Origin: Synechococcus sp. CBW1108
Lineage (GTDB): Bacteria; Cyanobacteriota; Cyanobacteriia; PCC-6307; Cyanobiaceae
Assembly (NCBI RefSeq): GCF_015840335.1
Contig: NZ_CP060395.1
Location: 2,765,277-2,829,276 of the forward strand
Direction of reading: 5' to 3'
Length of the DNA: 64,000 nt
In this document: in pieces, positions 37,075 to 45,332 of the stretch
Layout of the letters: every line of letters begins with the position of its first letter
How positions within the stretch are numbered: position 1 is the stretch's first letter
Notes under the pieces: model-generated
Databases searched by the model: none
What the model was told of the DNA's origin: nothing
What the model saw: only the letters and a program-made list of their open reading frames with translations
Translations under genes and position numbers: made by a program

Positions 37075-38657
37075 GGCCCGCGGCGCCGCTGTGGGTCCTG
37101 CTGCCCGCCCTGGTGCTCCTGCCGGTGCTGGCCCTGCTGCCCGGGATCAGCCATGGCGGCGGCTGGGAGCTGGTGGGCCAGTTTGCCGCCGCCGCCCTGC
37201 AGCCATCCCTGGAGCCGCTCGTGGTGGGATCGGTGCTGGGGGGCCTGGGCGTTACGGCGGGCATCGCCCTGCTGGGCTGGGCCGCCAGCCTGGCCCTGGG
37301 ACTGTTGCTCGGCATCGCCAGCTCCCGGGTGGTGTGGCAAACCTGCTACGGCAGCGCCGCTCCAGCCAGCTGGATCCGTCGCCTACTGGCCCTGCCTCGC
37401 TCCATTCATGAACTGCTCTGGGGACTGCTGCTGCTGCAGGTGGTCGGACTCCAGCCGGTGGTGGCGGTGGTGGCGATCGCCATTCCCTTCGGGGCCCTGG
37501 TGGCCCGGGTGGTGAGCGACCTGCTCGATGCCCTGCCAACCGCCAACCTGGAGGCCCTGCGCTGTGGCGGCGTAGCCGGACCGGCAGCTCTGGTTACCGC
37601 CCTGGGGCCACCGCTGCTGCCCCAGGTGATCAGCTACAGCGGCTACCGGCTCGAATGTGCCCTGCGCAGCGCCACCATGCTGGGGGTATTCGGTCTGGGG
37701 GGCCTGGGCACCGAGCTGCGCCTCACCCTGCAGTCGCTGGCCTTCAGGGAACTCTGGACCGGCCTGTGGCTCCTGCTGGCGGTGATGCTTCTGCTGGAGA
37801 CCCTGGTGGGCTGGCTGCGGCGCCGCTGGGCCATGCCGGTGCGGCTGGGACTCAACCAGCGGGGCGTGGGCCGGCAGGGCCAGGAGATCCTGGCGGTTGG
37901 CCTGGTGCTGCTGCCTACCCTGGGCCTGGTGGCCTGGCAGCTTGGGATCGACCCCGCCGGCCTGCTGCGCTGGCAGGGCCTGCCCCCCCTGGGCCCGGCC
38001 GACTGGGGGGCGATGCTGGCCCTGCCCTGGGCGAGCCTGGTTGGCAGCACCCTGCTGCTCACCCTGCTGGCCGCAGCCCTGGCCGTGGGTCTGGCGCCAT
38101 TGATGCTGCTGGTCGTGCAGCCCTGTCGGCCCCTGCTGGCTTTGGTGCAAGGGCTGTGGGCCCTGGGGAGGCTCTGGCCGCCACCGCTGACAGCCCTGTT
38201 GCTGCTGTTTGTACTGCAGCCCGGGCTGGTCACCGGCGCCCTGGCCCTGGGGTTCCACAACCTCGCCATTCTGGGCCGACTCTTGCTGGAGGCAGCCGAA
38301 ACCAGCGGAGCCCCCCAGCAGCAGGCCCTGCTGGCGGCGGGGGCAGGGCCCCGGCTGGCCCTGCTCTACGGCCGCTTCAGCTCTCTGGCCCGCCCCTACC
38401 TGGCCTATGGCGCCTACCGGAGCGATGTGATTCTGCGCGAATCGGTGGTGGTGGGCCTGGTGGGGGCCACGGGCCTGGGCAGCCAACTGCTGGAGTCCCT
38501 CAGTTCCTTTGCCGGTGACGAGCTGCTAGCTCTGGTGCTGGTCTATGCAGCGCTGACCCTGCTGGGGGAAGATCTCAGCGACCGCGCACGCCTCTGGCTT
38601 CTGGAGACCCCCCATGGTGATGGCCCACCCCAGGAAGCTGGTGGCGCTTGGCGATAG
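37071..38657 (+). CDS. Tandem PhnE-like ABC permease (two domains in one chain)
   Basis: 528 residues, about a dozen hydrophobic segments. Two permease units are visible: the first with the cytoplasmic EAA-like loop NLEALRCGGVAGPAAL, the second with AAETSGAPQQQALLAAGAGPRLA, followed by RESVVVGLVGATGLGSQLLE. PhnE proteins normally form homodimers or heterodimers of one unit, so this is a fused pair. The start overlaps the ATPase stop (ATGA). Substrate is inferred only from the PhnD-type partner. Confidence 0.88.
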   Translation: MRPAAPLWVLLPALVLLPVLALLPGISHGGGWELVGQFAAAALQPSLEPLVVGSVLGGLGVTAGIALLGWAASLALGLLLGIASSRVVWQTCYGSAAPASWIRRLLALPRSIHELLWGLLLLQVVGLQPVVAVVAIAIPFGALVARVVSDLLDALPTANLEALRCGGVAGPAALVTALGPPLLPQVISYSGYRLECALRSATMLGVFGLGGLGTELRLTLQSLAFRELWTGLWLLLAVMLLLETLVGWLRRRWAMPVRLGLNQRGVGRQGQEILAVGLVLLPTLGLVAWQLGIDPAGLLRWQGLPPLGPADWGAMLALPWASLVGSTLLLTLLAAALAVGLAPLMLLVVQPCRPLLALVQGLWALGRLWPPPLTALLLLFVLQPGLVTGALALGFHNLAILGRLLLEAAETSGAPQQQALLAAGAGPRLALLYGRFSSLARPYLAYGAYRSDVILRESVVVGLVGATGLGSQLLESLSSFAGDELLALVLVYAALTLLGEDLSDRARLWLLETPHGDGPPQEAGGAWR

Positions 38658-39291
38658 CGGCATCTTCGGCTGGGGAGACCCGCTGGAGGGGGGCTGGTGC
38701 GAGCGATTGCGGCGCCACTGGATGGAGCTGCCCGGCGGCCCGGTGCTCTACAACCTGGGCGTGCGCGGCGACGGGCTGGAGCGGCTGGCGGCCCGGCTGA
38801 AGGCCGAGGTGGGCTGCCGCGGCGAGCTAAGGCGCCAGCAACCCCAGGGGATCCTGCTGGGAGTAGGCCTGAACGACACCGCCCGGGTGGGGCGAGCCAA
38901 TGGCCGGCCCCAGCTCGACGGGGAGGGATTCCTATTTGGCCTGCAGCAGTTGCTGCACCAGGCCAAGGCGATCGCACCCGTGCACGTGATTGGCCTCACC
39001 CCGGTGGACGAGGCGGCCATGCCCTACGCAGGGGTGCTCTGGTATCGGCTGGACGACATCCGCCGCTATGAGGGTTTGCTGGAGGAGGCCTGCCTGGAAG
39101 CGGATGTGCCTTTCCTGCCCCTGCTGGAGGGGCTGCTGGCAGACCCCGACTGGCCCCAGTGGCTGGCCGGCGATGGCCTGCACTTCAACAGCGAGGGGCA
39201 CCGGCAGGTCTACCGCCGGGTCAGTAGCTGGCCGGCCCTGTTGGCCTGGGCCGACCTGGTGCCCCTGGCGGGCCTAACGCCGATGGGGTGA
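38614..39291 (+). CDS. SGNH/GDSL-type hydrolase
   Basis: 225 residues with the four SGNH blocks: VALGDSGIFGWGDP (Ser), VRGDGLERL (Gly), LLGVGLNDTARVG (Asn) and DGLHFNSEGHRQV (Asp/His). Such enzymes are esterases or lipases acting on varied substrates. It overlaps the permease 3' end by 44 bp, so the two are likely in one transcript; the ATG at 38620 is an alternative. Role alongside a transporter is unknown. A GC-rich run with CCCCC-GCT-GGGGG follows at about 39324-39336, perhaps a terminator. Confidence 0.85.
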   Translation: MVMAHPRKLVALGDSGIFGWGDPLEGGWCERLRRHWMELPGGPVLYNLGVRGDGLERLAARLKAEVGCRGELRRQQPQGILLGVGLNDTARVGRANGRPQLDGEGFLFGLQQLLHQAKAIAPVHVIGLTPVDEAAMPYAGVLWYRLDDIRRYEGLLEEACLEADVPFLPLLEGLLADPDWPQWLAGDGLHFNSEGHRQVYRRVSSWPALLAWADLVPLAGLTPMG

Positions 39292-39385
39292 GCGGTAAAT
39301 CCCCCAGGGGGGTGGTCCCGGTTCCCCCGCTGGGGGGAGCTGGGCGGGGCCCTGCCGCGGCGACGGTGGAAACACCGACATCCCG

Positions 39386-40258
39386 ATGCCCATGTCCACC
39401 TGTCAGATCCACGAGCGCAACCGCAGCTGGCTGGAAGCCATGGCCGCCAGCCCCGACGCAAACACCCGCCTGCGCTGGCGTAACGCCCTGGTGGAAGTGA
39501 ACCTTGGCCTGGTGCGGATGGTGGCCCAGCGCCAGAGCCTGCGCAGTGGCCAACCCTTCGATGAGCTGGTGTCGGCCGGCAACTTGGGCCTGATCAGGGC
39601 AGTGGAGGCCTTTGATCTGCGCCAGCGCTGCAACCTCAGCAGCTTTGCCGTTCCCTACATCAAAGGGGCGATGTTGCACGACGTGCGAGACAACGGCCAG
39701 CCCCTGCGTACCCCCCGGCGACTGCGGGAATTGCAGCAGCGGGCCAGGCGCCTGCAGGAGCAGCGGCGCAGCAGGGGCCAGGCACCCCTGGCAAACGAAG
39801 CCCTGGCCGCGGAGCTGGGCTGCCGCAGCGGCCAACTAGAGGAGGCAGCCGCGGTTCAGCGGGCGCTGCAGGTGTGCAGCCTCGATGCCCCACTTGGCGG
39901 TGAAGACGCTGGAGAGCCCAGCTGCCTGCTCGATCAGCTGGCAGCCCAGGGCGCTCCAAGCTGGGCAACCGCCGAGGCAGGGGATCCTGGCGATGTCCCC
40001 CAGGGGCCTCAGCAGTGGTTGCTGACGCAACTGGAGCAACTCGACACCCAGGACAAACGCCTGCTGGAGGGCCACTGGTTCGAAGGGCGGAGCTGGAAAG
40101 AACTGGCACTGGAGCTGCGCCTGAGCTGCCGCCAGACCCAGCAGCGGGGCGAAACCCTGCTGGGCTGGCTTCAGGCGGCCGCGGGCCAGATCCCAGCCAG
40201 CGCCTCTGAAAGCGCCATCCAAAGCGCCATTGCCAGCAAGGCGGCAATGGCCGTCTGA
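39386..40258 (+). CDS. RNA polymerase sigma-70 family factor (group 2/3-like)
   Basis: 290 residues. Region 2 is visible: NLGLVRMVAQRQSLRSGQPF, DELVSAGNLGLIRAVEAFD and RCNLSSFAVPYIKGAML. Region 3 (TPRRLRELQQRARRLQEQ, APLANEALAAELGC) and a region 4 helix-turn-helix (SWKELALELRLSCRQTQQRGETLL) follow. It lacks the long region 1 of the main sigma factor. This shape matches the small alternative sigma factors of picocyanobacteria. Target promoters cannot be told. The last 88 bp overlap the convergent DUF92 gene. Confidence 0.9.
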   Translation: MPMSTCQIHERNRSWLEAMAASPDANTRLRWRNALVEVNLGLVRMVAQRQSLRSGQPFDELVSAGNLGLIRAVEAFDLRQRCNLSSFAVPYIKGAMLHDVRDNGQPLRTPRRLRELQQRARRLQEQRRSRGQAPLANEALAAELGCRSGQLEEAAAVQRALQVCSLDAPLGGEDAGEPSCLLDQLAAQGAPSWATAEAGDPGDVPQGPQQWLLTQLEQLDTQDKRLLEGHWFEGRSWKELALELRLSCRQTQQRGETLLGWLQAAAGQIPASASESAIQSAIASKAAMAV

Positions 40259-40968
40259 ATCCCATTGACCAGCTCATTGCTCAGCCAGAGCCAACGCTGC
40301 TGGGCGGTGGCCCCAATCAGGCTCTCAAGCAGGGTCGCCACCAACCCCACCAGGGTCACCAGCAACCAGGTGGAAGCATCAGACAACAATCCCAGGGCCA
40401 GCATCAGCAGGGCCATCAGGGCACTGCCGACCAGGCTGGCGGCGGTGCCCTCGAGGCTGATCGCCCCCTCGCTGCCGGGGGGGACCGGGCGAAGGGTGGT
40501 GATCAACACGGTGTGGCGGCCCCAGCGCTTGCCGATCTCACTGCCGAAGGTGTCCGCCAATTTGGCCGCGAAGCTGGCGGCAAAGCCGATCAGCAGCAGG
40601 GGCTGCCAAGCCGGCGGTGCCAGGGTGGCAGCCATCGCCAGCAGGGTGCCGGTGGCGGCCGAGCCCCAGACGTTCTCGGGGCCGCGGGCCCCGCCGCGGG
40701 CCTCCGCCAGACCGCGGGCCAATTTGGCGCGAAACCCCAGGCGGGTCACCGCCGACCCCAGCACCAGGTAGAGCACCACCGCCAGCCAGCCCGGTGGCCC
40801 AAGGCAGCCCCACAGCAGGGTGCCGAGGCAGCCGGCATGGACCCAGCCGGCTCGGGTCAGCACCGGCAGTCGCTGGGCCAGGGCAATCAGCCCGGCGTTG
40901 AGGGCCAGGGCACCTAACCAGTGGCCCCAGCTCTGGGGGGCAACCAGGGCCAACTCAGAAATGGGCAC
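40171..40968 (-). CDS. DUF92/TIGR00297 membrane protein (VTE6-like)
   Basis: 265 residues, six to seven hydrophobic segments. Family features include RAGWVHAGCLGTLLWGCLG, LGFRAKLARGLAE, ENVWGSAATGTLLA, FAAKLADTFGSEIGKRWG and GAISLEGTAASLVG. In plants, VTE6 of this family phosphorylates phytyl phosphate for tocopherol and chlorophyll phytol recycling. By homology this may supply phytyl diphosphate; it is unproven here. Its C-terminus overlaps the sigma factor gene tail. Confidence 0.87.
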   Translation of the reverse strand: MPISELALVAPQSWGHWLGALALNAGLIALAQRLPVLTRAGWVHAGCLGTLLWGCLGPPGWLAVVLYLVLGSAVTRLGFRAKLARGLAEARGGARGPENVWGSAATGTLLAMAATLAPPAWQPLLLIGFAASFAAKLADTFGSEIGKRWGRHTVLITTLRPVPPGSEGAISLEGTAASLVGSALMALLMLALGLLSDASTWLLVTLVGLVATLLESLIGATAQQRWLWLSNELVNGIQTAIAALLAMALWMALSEALAGIWPAAA

Positions 40969-41067
40969 GCAGGGGCGATCGCATAGCCAAAGTGTGTTGG
41001 ACTGCCAAGGTGCTGGTGGATCGGGGAAAGTGGCCGGCCATAATCGTTGCAGAACGCTGCTGCAGCA

Positions 41068-41442
41068 ATGTTGTTCAACCGCAAGCCCGCTTTTTTTCTA
41101 GACCTGGGCAGTGAGGGTGCGACCCCGGCCAAGGTGGCGATCGCCGAGCCCAAACCCAGCGCTGCCAAGGCGGCTGAGGGCAAATTAGCGGCGGTTCTAG
41201 CTTCAAATCCGGCCCCGGCCCCGGCCCCTGCAGCCCAGCCCAGCAGCCAGCCCAGCCTCACCACCGCAGAGGCGATCGCCGCCGAGCTGCGCGCTGCCCA
41301 GGAAGCCCTGCCCGCTCCGAGCCTGGCCACCTTCGCCCCGGAGTGCCTCAATCCCGCCAATGCCCTGCCCAACCGGCGGCGGCTGGCTGGAGCCAACCTG
41401 GCCGGTTACAAGGCGATGGCCGCCGGCATGTTTCGCAACTAG
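41068..41442 (+). CDS. Hypothetical Ala/Pro-rich protein
   Basis: 124 residues. A short head (MLFNRKPAFFLDLGSEG) is followed by an Ala/Pro-rich linker (APAPAPAAQPSSQPS), then a helix and a C-terminal segment ECLNPANALPNRRRLAGANLAGYKAMAAGMFR. The C-terminal motif looks conserved rather than random. Unknown function. It ends 4 bp inside the convergent rsmE stop. Confidence 0.65.
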   Translation: MLFNRKPAFFLDLGSEGATPAKVAIAEPKPSAAKAAEGKLAAVLASNPAPAPAPAAQPSSQPSLTTAEAIAAELRAAQEALPAPSLATFAPECLNPANALPNRRRLAGANLAGYKAMAAGMFRN

Positions 41443-42200
41443 GAGACCAGGCTCTGGCGCCAATGGCTGAGCAGGGCGGCGGCCGCCACGGCGGCGGTGC
41501 TGCAACGCAGGATCGTCGGCCCCAGGCTCACCGGCTGCCAGCCCTGCTCCAGCGCCAGCCCCTCCTCCGCCGGGCTCCAGCCACCCTCAGGGCCGATCGC
41601 CACCACCAGCCCCTCGCCGGCACTGGCGGGCCCTGGGGCGAGGGGCACCAGGAGCTCCTGCAGTAGGGGGAGGCCCAGCTTGCGGCTGCTGGCCAGCAGG
41701 CCCCGGCCGGCACCATGGGGCGGCGGCAGCCCCAGCAGCGCGGTGGCAGCCACTGGGGAGCGCAGCTCGGGCTGCCAGAGGCGCTCACACTGCTCCACAG
41801 CCTCCCGCAGGATGGCGGCCCCGCGCTCTGGCCTGGGCCCATCAGGCCCGACACTGCGCTCTGCCCGCAGGGGCAAGATGCGATCTATCCCCAGTTCCAC
41901 CACCATCCGCAGCAGCACATCGGCGTCCCGGCGGGGCAGGGCCAGGGCCAACTCCAGCAGGGGGGCGGGTTTCTTTTGCTGCTGCAGCGGGGTCTGCAGC
42001 GGTTGCTCGAGCACGGCCCCATCTACTTGGCTGAGCTTGGCGCTCCAGAGGCGGCCGGCCCCATCCACCAGGTCAAAGCGATCCCCCGGGCGCAAGCGCA
42101 ATACCCGGCCCAGGTAGTGGGCCTCGCCGGGCTCGAGGGCCACTTCCTGGGCCGCCAGCCGCTCGGGGGGAATCAACAGCCGCCGCAATTCCCGTGCCAC
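41439..42200 (-). CDS. rsmE: 16S rRNA (uracil-1498-N3)-methyltransferase
   Basis: 253 residues of SPOUT methyltransferase type. N-terminal PUA-like part EAHYLGRVLRLRPGDRFDLVDG; core with ALPRRDADVLLRMVVELGID, AIGPEGGWSPAEEGLAL and VSLGPTILRCSTAAVAAAALL, which bind SAM through the knot. Methylates U1498 of 16S rRNA in the decoding region. It starts 8 bp after the upstream DUF3531 gene, so they form a pair. Confidence 0.93.
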   Translation of the reverse strand: MARELRRLLIPPERLAAQEVALEPGEAHYLGRVLRLRPGDRFDLVDGAGRLWSAKLSQVDGAVLEQPLQTPLQQQKKPAPLLELALALPRRDADVLLRMVVELGIDRILPLRAERSVGPDGPRPERGAAILREAVEQCERLWQPELRSPVAATALLGLPPPHGAGRGLLASSRKLGLPLLQELLVPLAPGPASAGEGLVVAIGPEGGWSPAEEGLALEQGWQPVSLGPTILRCSTAAVAAAALLSHWRQSLVS

Positions 42201-42208
42201 AGCTTCGC

Positions 42209-42670
42209 CTAGTCGTCGATGGCGTCGAGGCCGGCGAACATCGCCTCGGGCTGCTCCTCAATCGGCCAGTCATCGTTGAGACCACCAATCAGCAGCTCCT
42301 CGAGTTCGAGCACGTCGTTGTTGAGTTGGCCCAGGGCATTGATCAGCACATCGAGGGCGATGGCATCACTGGTGCCCAGATCAACCCAGCAGCGTGCCCA
42401 CTCCTCCTGGTATTCGATCGGGCCCATGTTGTGCATCAGGGCCGGCAGGGCCGCCGCTGCCCCTTCGTGGCTGTAGTCCATCCAGCCAAGTTCGGCCCCC
42501 TCCTCGTGGGCCTGGAGGTTTTCGGCATTGAAGCCACCCAGCTTGCCGAGAAAAAACCAGCTGTCGAAGGCGGTTTCCAGGTAACCCCGCTCGCCGGCAC
42601 CCACCGGGTGGGGGAAGCGCATCCAGATCCAGCAGTTGAAGGGATTGAACTCGCGGAAGCGCACCTCCAT
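42209..42670 (-). CDS. DUF3531 family protein
   Basis: 153 residues, acidic. MEVRFREFNPFNCWIWMRFP, WFFLGKLGGFNAENLQAHEEGAELGW and CWVDLGTSDAIALDVLINALGQL match the DUF3531 proteins of cyanobacteria and plastids, of unknown function. The ATG at 42670 is chosen; the open frame upstream to 42748 is basic and Arg-rich and unlikely. It is divergent from the ABC ATPase gene and precedes rsmE. Confidence 0.83.
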   Translation of the reverse strand: MEVRFREFNPFNCWIWMRFPHPVGAGERGYLETAFDSWFFLGKLGGFNAENLQAHEEGAELGWMDYSHEGAAAALPALMHNMGPIEYQEEWARCWVDLGTSDAIALDVLINALGQLNNDVLELEELLIGGLNDDWPIEEQPEAMFAGLDAIDD

Positions 42671-42731
42671 GGCAAGGGGAAAAGGCGAGAAAACTGCCCC
42701 CATCAAACACGCCCGCCGGCATGCTGGGTCG

Positions 42732-43400
42732 ATGCTTGAACTGCGCAACCTCTGCTATCAGGCGGCCACGGCCGACCAGCCAGTGTTGCGCGGGGTCAGC
42801 CTGCAGCTGGCGGTGGGGCAGCCAGCCCTGGTGGCCGGCAGCAGTGGCAGTGGCAAGACCACCCTGCTCGAACTGATAGGTGGCCTGGCCGAACCCAGCA
42901 GCGGCCAGGTGCTGTGGGAGGGGGAAGCCCTCAATGCACGCCAGCGACGCTGGCTCTGTGGGCTGGTATTTCAATTCCCGGAGCGCCACTTCCTCGGGCT
43001 GAGCGTGGGCCAGGAGCTCAAACTCGGCCAGCGGCGACTCACCGCTGAGGAGGCTGAAAAAACCCTGGAGCAGGTGGGCTTAGGGGGGCTTTCGCTGCAG
43101 CAGCCGCCTGAGCAACTCAGCGGCGGCCAGCAGCGGCGGCTGGCTCTGGCGGTGCAGCTGCTGCGCAACCCCAGGGTGCTGCTGCTGGATGAACCCACCG
43201 CAGGCCTCGACTGGGCGGTGCGGGGCGAAATCCTCCAGTTGCTGGCAGGCCTCGCCCGGGAGAGGGCCGTGCTGGTGGTGACCCATGAACCCGAGTTGTT
43301 CGGGGGGGTGATCAACGGCGGCTGGCAGCTGGAGCAGGGCGTGCTGGAGCCGCTCTGCCGGATTCCTACGATGGCTCCATCCCCGGGAGGCAAGCCTTGA
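42732..43400 (+). CDS. ABC transporter ATPase (EcfA/cobalt-type)
   Basis: 222 residues. Walker [20 protein letters not shown]-loop [16 protein letters not shown], signature [18 protein letters not shown], Walker [15 protein letters not shown] and switch VTHEPELF. The [10 protein letters not shown] stretch is characteristic of energy-coupling factor ATPases (CbiO/EcfA). No transmembrane or S-component is next to it, so the substrate is unknown. The TGA overlaps the TTG start of hslO (TTGA). Confidence 0.88.
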   Translation: MLELRNLCYQAATADQPVLRGVSLQLAVGQPALVAGSSGSGKTTLLELIGGLAEPSSGQVLWEGEALNARQRRWLCGLVFQFPERHFLGLSVGQELKLGQRRLTAEEAEKTLEQVGLGGLSLQQPPEQLSGGQQRRLALAVQLLRNPRVLLLDEPTAGLDWAVRGEILQLLAGLARERAVLVVTHEPELFGGVINGGWQLEQGVLEPLCRIPTMAPSPGGKP

Positions 43401-44305
43401 GCGACCAGCTGCTGCGGGCTACCGCCGCCGGAGGCGGCATCCGGCTGGTGGCGGTGAGCAGCGGCCACACCAGTCGCATCGCCCGCGAGCGCCATGGGCT
43501 CTCCTACCTCACCAGTGCCCTGCTGGGCCGGGCCATGACGGCCGGGCTCCTGCTGGCCAGCTCAATGAAGGTGGCCCATGGCCGCGTCAACCTGCGCATC
43601 CAGTCGGATGGCCCATTGCGGGGGCTGATGGTGGACGCAGGCCGCAACGGCACCGTGCGCGGCTATGTGGGCAACCCGGCCCTGGAACTGGACCCGGTGA
43701 CGGGCCCCGACGGCCTGGCCCACTTCGACTTCCGCAGCGCCTGCGGCACCGGTTACCTGCACGTGGTGCGCGACCTGGGCGAGGGCGAACCATTCAGCTC
43801 CACGGTAGAACTGGTGAGCGGCGGCATCGGCGACGATCTCGCCTCCTACCTGCTGCACTCCGAGCAGACCCCCTCAGCGGTGTTCGTCGGCGAGCAGATC
43901 GACAGCAACGGCGTGCGCTGCTGCGGCGGCGTGCTGGTTCAGGTGCTGCCTAAGGCGGCGCACGAGCCGGCCCTGGTGGCCCTGCTCGAGGAGCGCTGCC
44001 GGGAGGTGCGCCACTTCAGTCAGCGGCTGGCGGAGTGCCAGGGCAATCTGCAGGGCCTGCTGGAAGCGATCTTTCCCGACCTCGACCCCCAGCCCCTCAA
44101 CGCCGCCACTGGCTGCACGCCGGTACGGTTCCACTGCCGCTGCAGCCGCGAGCGCAGCGTCAGCGCCCTGAAACTGCTGGGCCGCGATGAGCTCAGCGAG
44201 ATGCTGGCGGAGGACGGCCGGGCCGAACTCACCTGCCACTTCTGCAGCGCCGTCTACGCGGTAGAAGGCGCTGAACTCAGCAAACTGATCGCCGAATTGG
44301 CCTAG
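43397..44305 (+). CDS. hslO: Redox-regulated chaperone Hsp33
   Basis: 302 residues. A heat- and oxidation-activated holdase. N-terminal [21 protein letters not shown] and [16 protein letters not shown] are followed by the conserved [12 protein letters not shown]. The C-terminal zinc switch is [14 protein letters not shown] and [12 protein letters not shown] (CxC and CxxC). It starts TTG at 43397, overlapping the ABC ATPase stop. In an oxygen-producing organism its oxidative role fits, though no regulation is seen in the sequence. Confidence 0.93.
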   Translation: MSDQLLRATAAGGGIRLVAVSSGHTSRIARERHGLSYLTSALLGRAMTAGLLLASSMKVAHGRVNLRIQSDGPLRGLMVDAGRNGTVRGYVGNPALELDPVTGPDGLAHFDFRSACGTGYLHVVRDLGEGEPFSSTVELVSGGIGDDLASYLLHSEQTPSAVFVGEQIDSNGVRCCGGVLVQVLPKAAHEPALVALLEERCREVRHFSQRLAECQGNLQGLLEAIFPDLDPQPLNAATGCTPVRFHCRCSRERSVSALKLLGRDELSEMLAEDGRAELTCHFCSAVYAVEGAELSKLIAELA

Positions 44306-44306
44306 C

Positions 44307-44984
44307 TCAACCCAGCCAAAGGGCCCCTAGCAGCAACACCAGGAGGGCCGGCAGGCTCTGCAGCTGCAGTGGGCTCAAGGGGAGACCCAGGGGCAGGCTG
44401 GCCGGCAGGGCGGCGGTGAGAATCGCGCCGAGCAGCAGGCCCAGGCAAAGCAGCCCAAATCCCCAGCCAACGGCAGCCAGGAAGCGCCGATGGCGCCACT
44501 GCAGGTTGATCACGGCCATGGCCGTGGCCAAGGCCAGCACGAGATCGGCAGGGAAGCTGGGTACCAGCAGCAACAGCAGCAGCAGGACCCCGGCGCTGGC
44601 TAACGGAAACCAGAGCTCCCGGCCACTTGCCAGGGCCAGGCCTGGCAGGGCCAGCCTGGGGGCGGCCATCCGGGGCAACTGCAGCTGGGGCAGGGAGGGC
44701 ACGGCCAGGCGCGGGGGTGGTGGCGCCACCTGTTCGCGCTGGGAGGCCGTCTTGGCGGCCGTGCTCACCCGACCCTGTTGGCGGGCCTTGAGCCTCTCCA
44801 TCAATACGGAGTCGTAGGCGGCCTCAATCCGGGAGCGGGCCATGGAGTCATCGCCCACCTCATCGAGTCGGGCCAGCTTGGCTGCCTGCACCTCGTCGAA
44901 GCTCGCATCGGCAGCAACGCCCAGCCGCTCGTAGGGGCCGGAGGGTTCGGCGGCCGGGGTGGGCTGATCGGAGCGTTGGGACAT
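44307..44984 (-). CDS. CPP1-like (DUF3353) J-domain-like membrane protein
   Basis: 225 residues. The N-terminal part GPYERLGVAADASFDEVQAAK resembles a J-like domain without HPD, with RIEAAYDSVLMERLKARQQG after it. Three to four hydrophobic segments fill the C-terminal half (LLLLLLVPSFPADLVLALAT, GWGFGLLCLGLLLGAIL). In plants CPP1 stabilises protochlorophyllide oxidoreductase. The chaperone role here is inferred from the family. It converges with hslO, with 1 bp between. Confidence 0.87.
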   Translation of the reverse strand: MSQRSDQPTPAAEPSGPYERLGVAADASFDEVQAAKLARLDEVGDDSMARSRIEAAYDSVLMERLKARQQGRVSTAAKTASQREQVAPPPPRLAVPSLPQLQLPRMAAPRLALPGLALASGRELWFPLASAGVLLLLLLLVPSFPADLVLALATAMAVINLQWRHRRFLAAVGWGFGLLCLGLLLGAILTAALPASLPLGLPLSPLQLQSLPALLVLLLGALWLG

Positions 44985-45039
44985 AACAGGCCTGGGGAAT
45001 GGTCAGAACGTTCCCGGTAGGAAGCGTATCGAGGCCTGG

Positions 45040-45279
45040 CTAAAACAGGGGTTCACTGCAGTAAAACCCCGCCTCCTGTTGCAGCTTGCGGCGGCAGCGT
45101 TCGGCCTCCTCAGCGCCCAGTCGCTTGCGGTGCTTGAGCAGGGGCAGCTGGGGCGGCATGTGGCTGCCTTCCCGCATCTCCACCGTGGTGGCGCCGATGG
45201 GCCCCTGGGCCGGCAGGAAATTAACGTAATCGCAGCCCCCGTCCGGGCGGGGACGCACCAGCCAGAGTGGCTTCGGCAT
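45040..45279 (-). CDS. Small hypothetical protein
   Basis: 79 residues: MPKPLWLVRPRPDGGCDYVN, then TVEMREGSHMPPQLPLLKHRKRLGAEEAERCRRKLQQEAGFYCSE. The C-terminal half is basic and helical. It sits alone between a CPP1-like gene and prfC on the same strand. Resembles short proteins common in picocyanobacteria; I cannot name the family with confidence. Confidence 0.6.
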   Translation of the reverse strand: MPKPLWLVRPRPDGGCDYVNFLPAQGPIGATTVEMREGSHMPPQLPLLKHRKRLGAEEAERCRRKLQQEAGFYCSEPLF

Positions 45280-45332
45280 CGCTGTGATGGTTCGTTACTT
45301 TTTATTCTGGCGCGCGCGGCTGCCCTGCGTGG

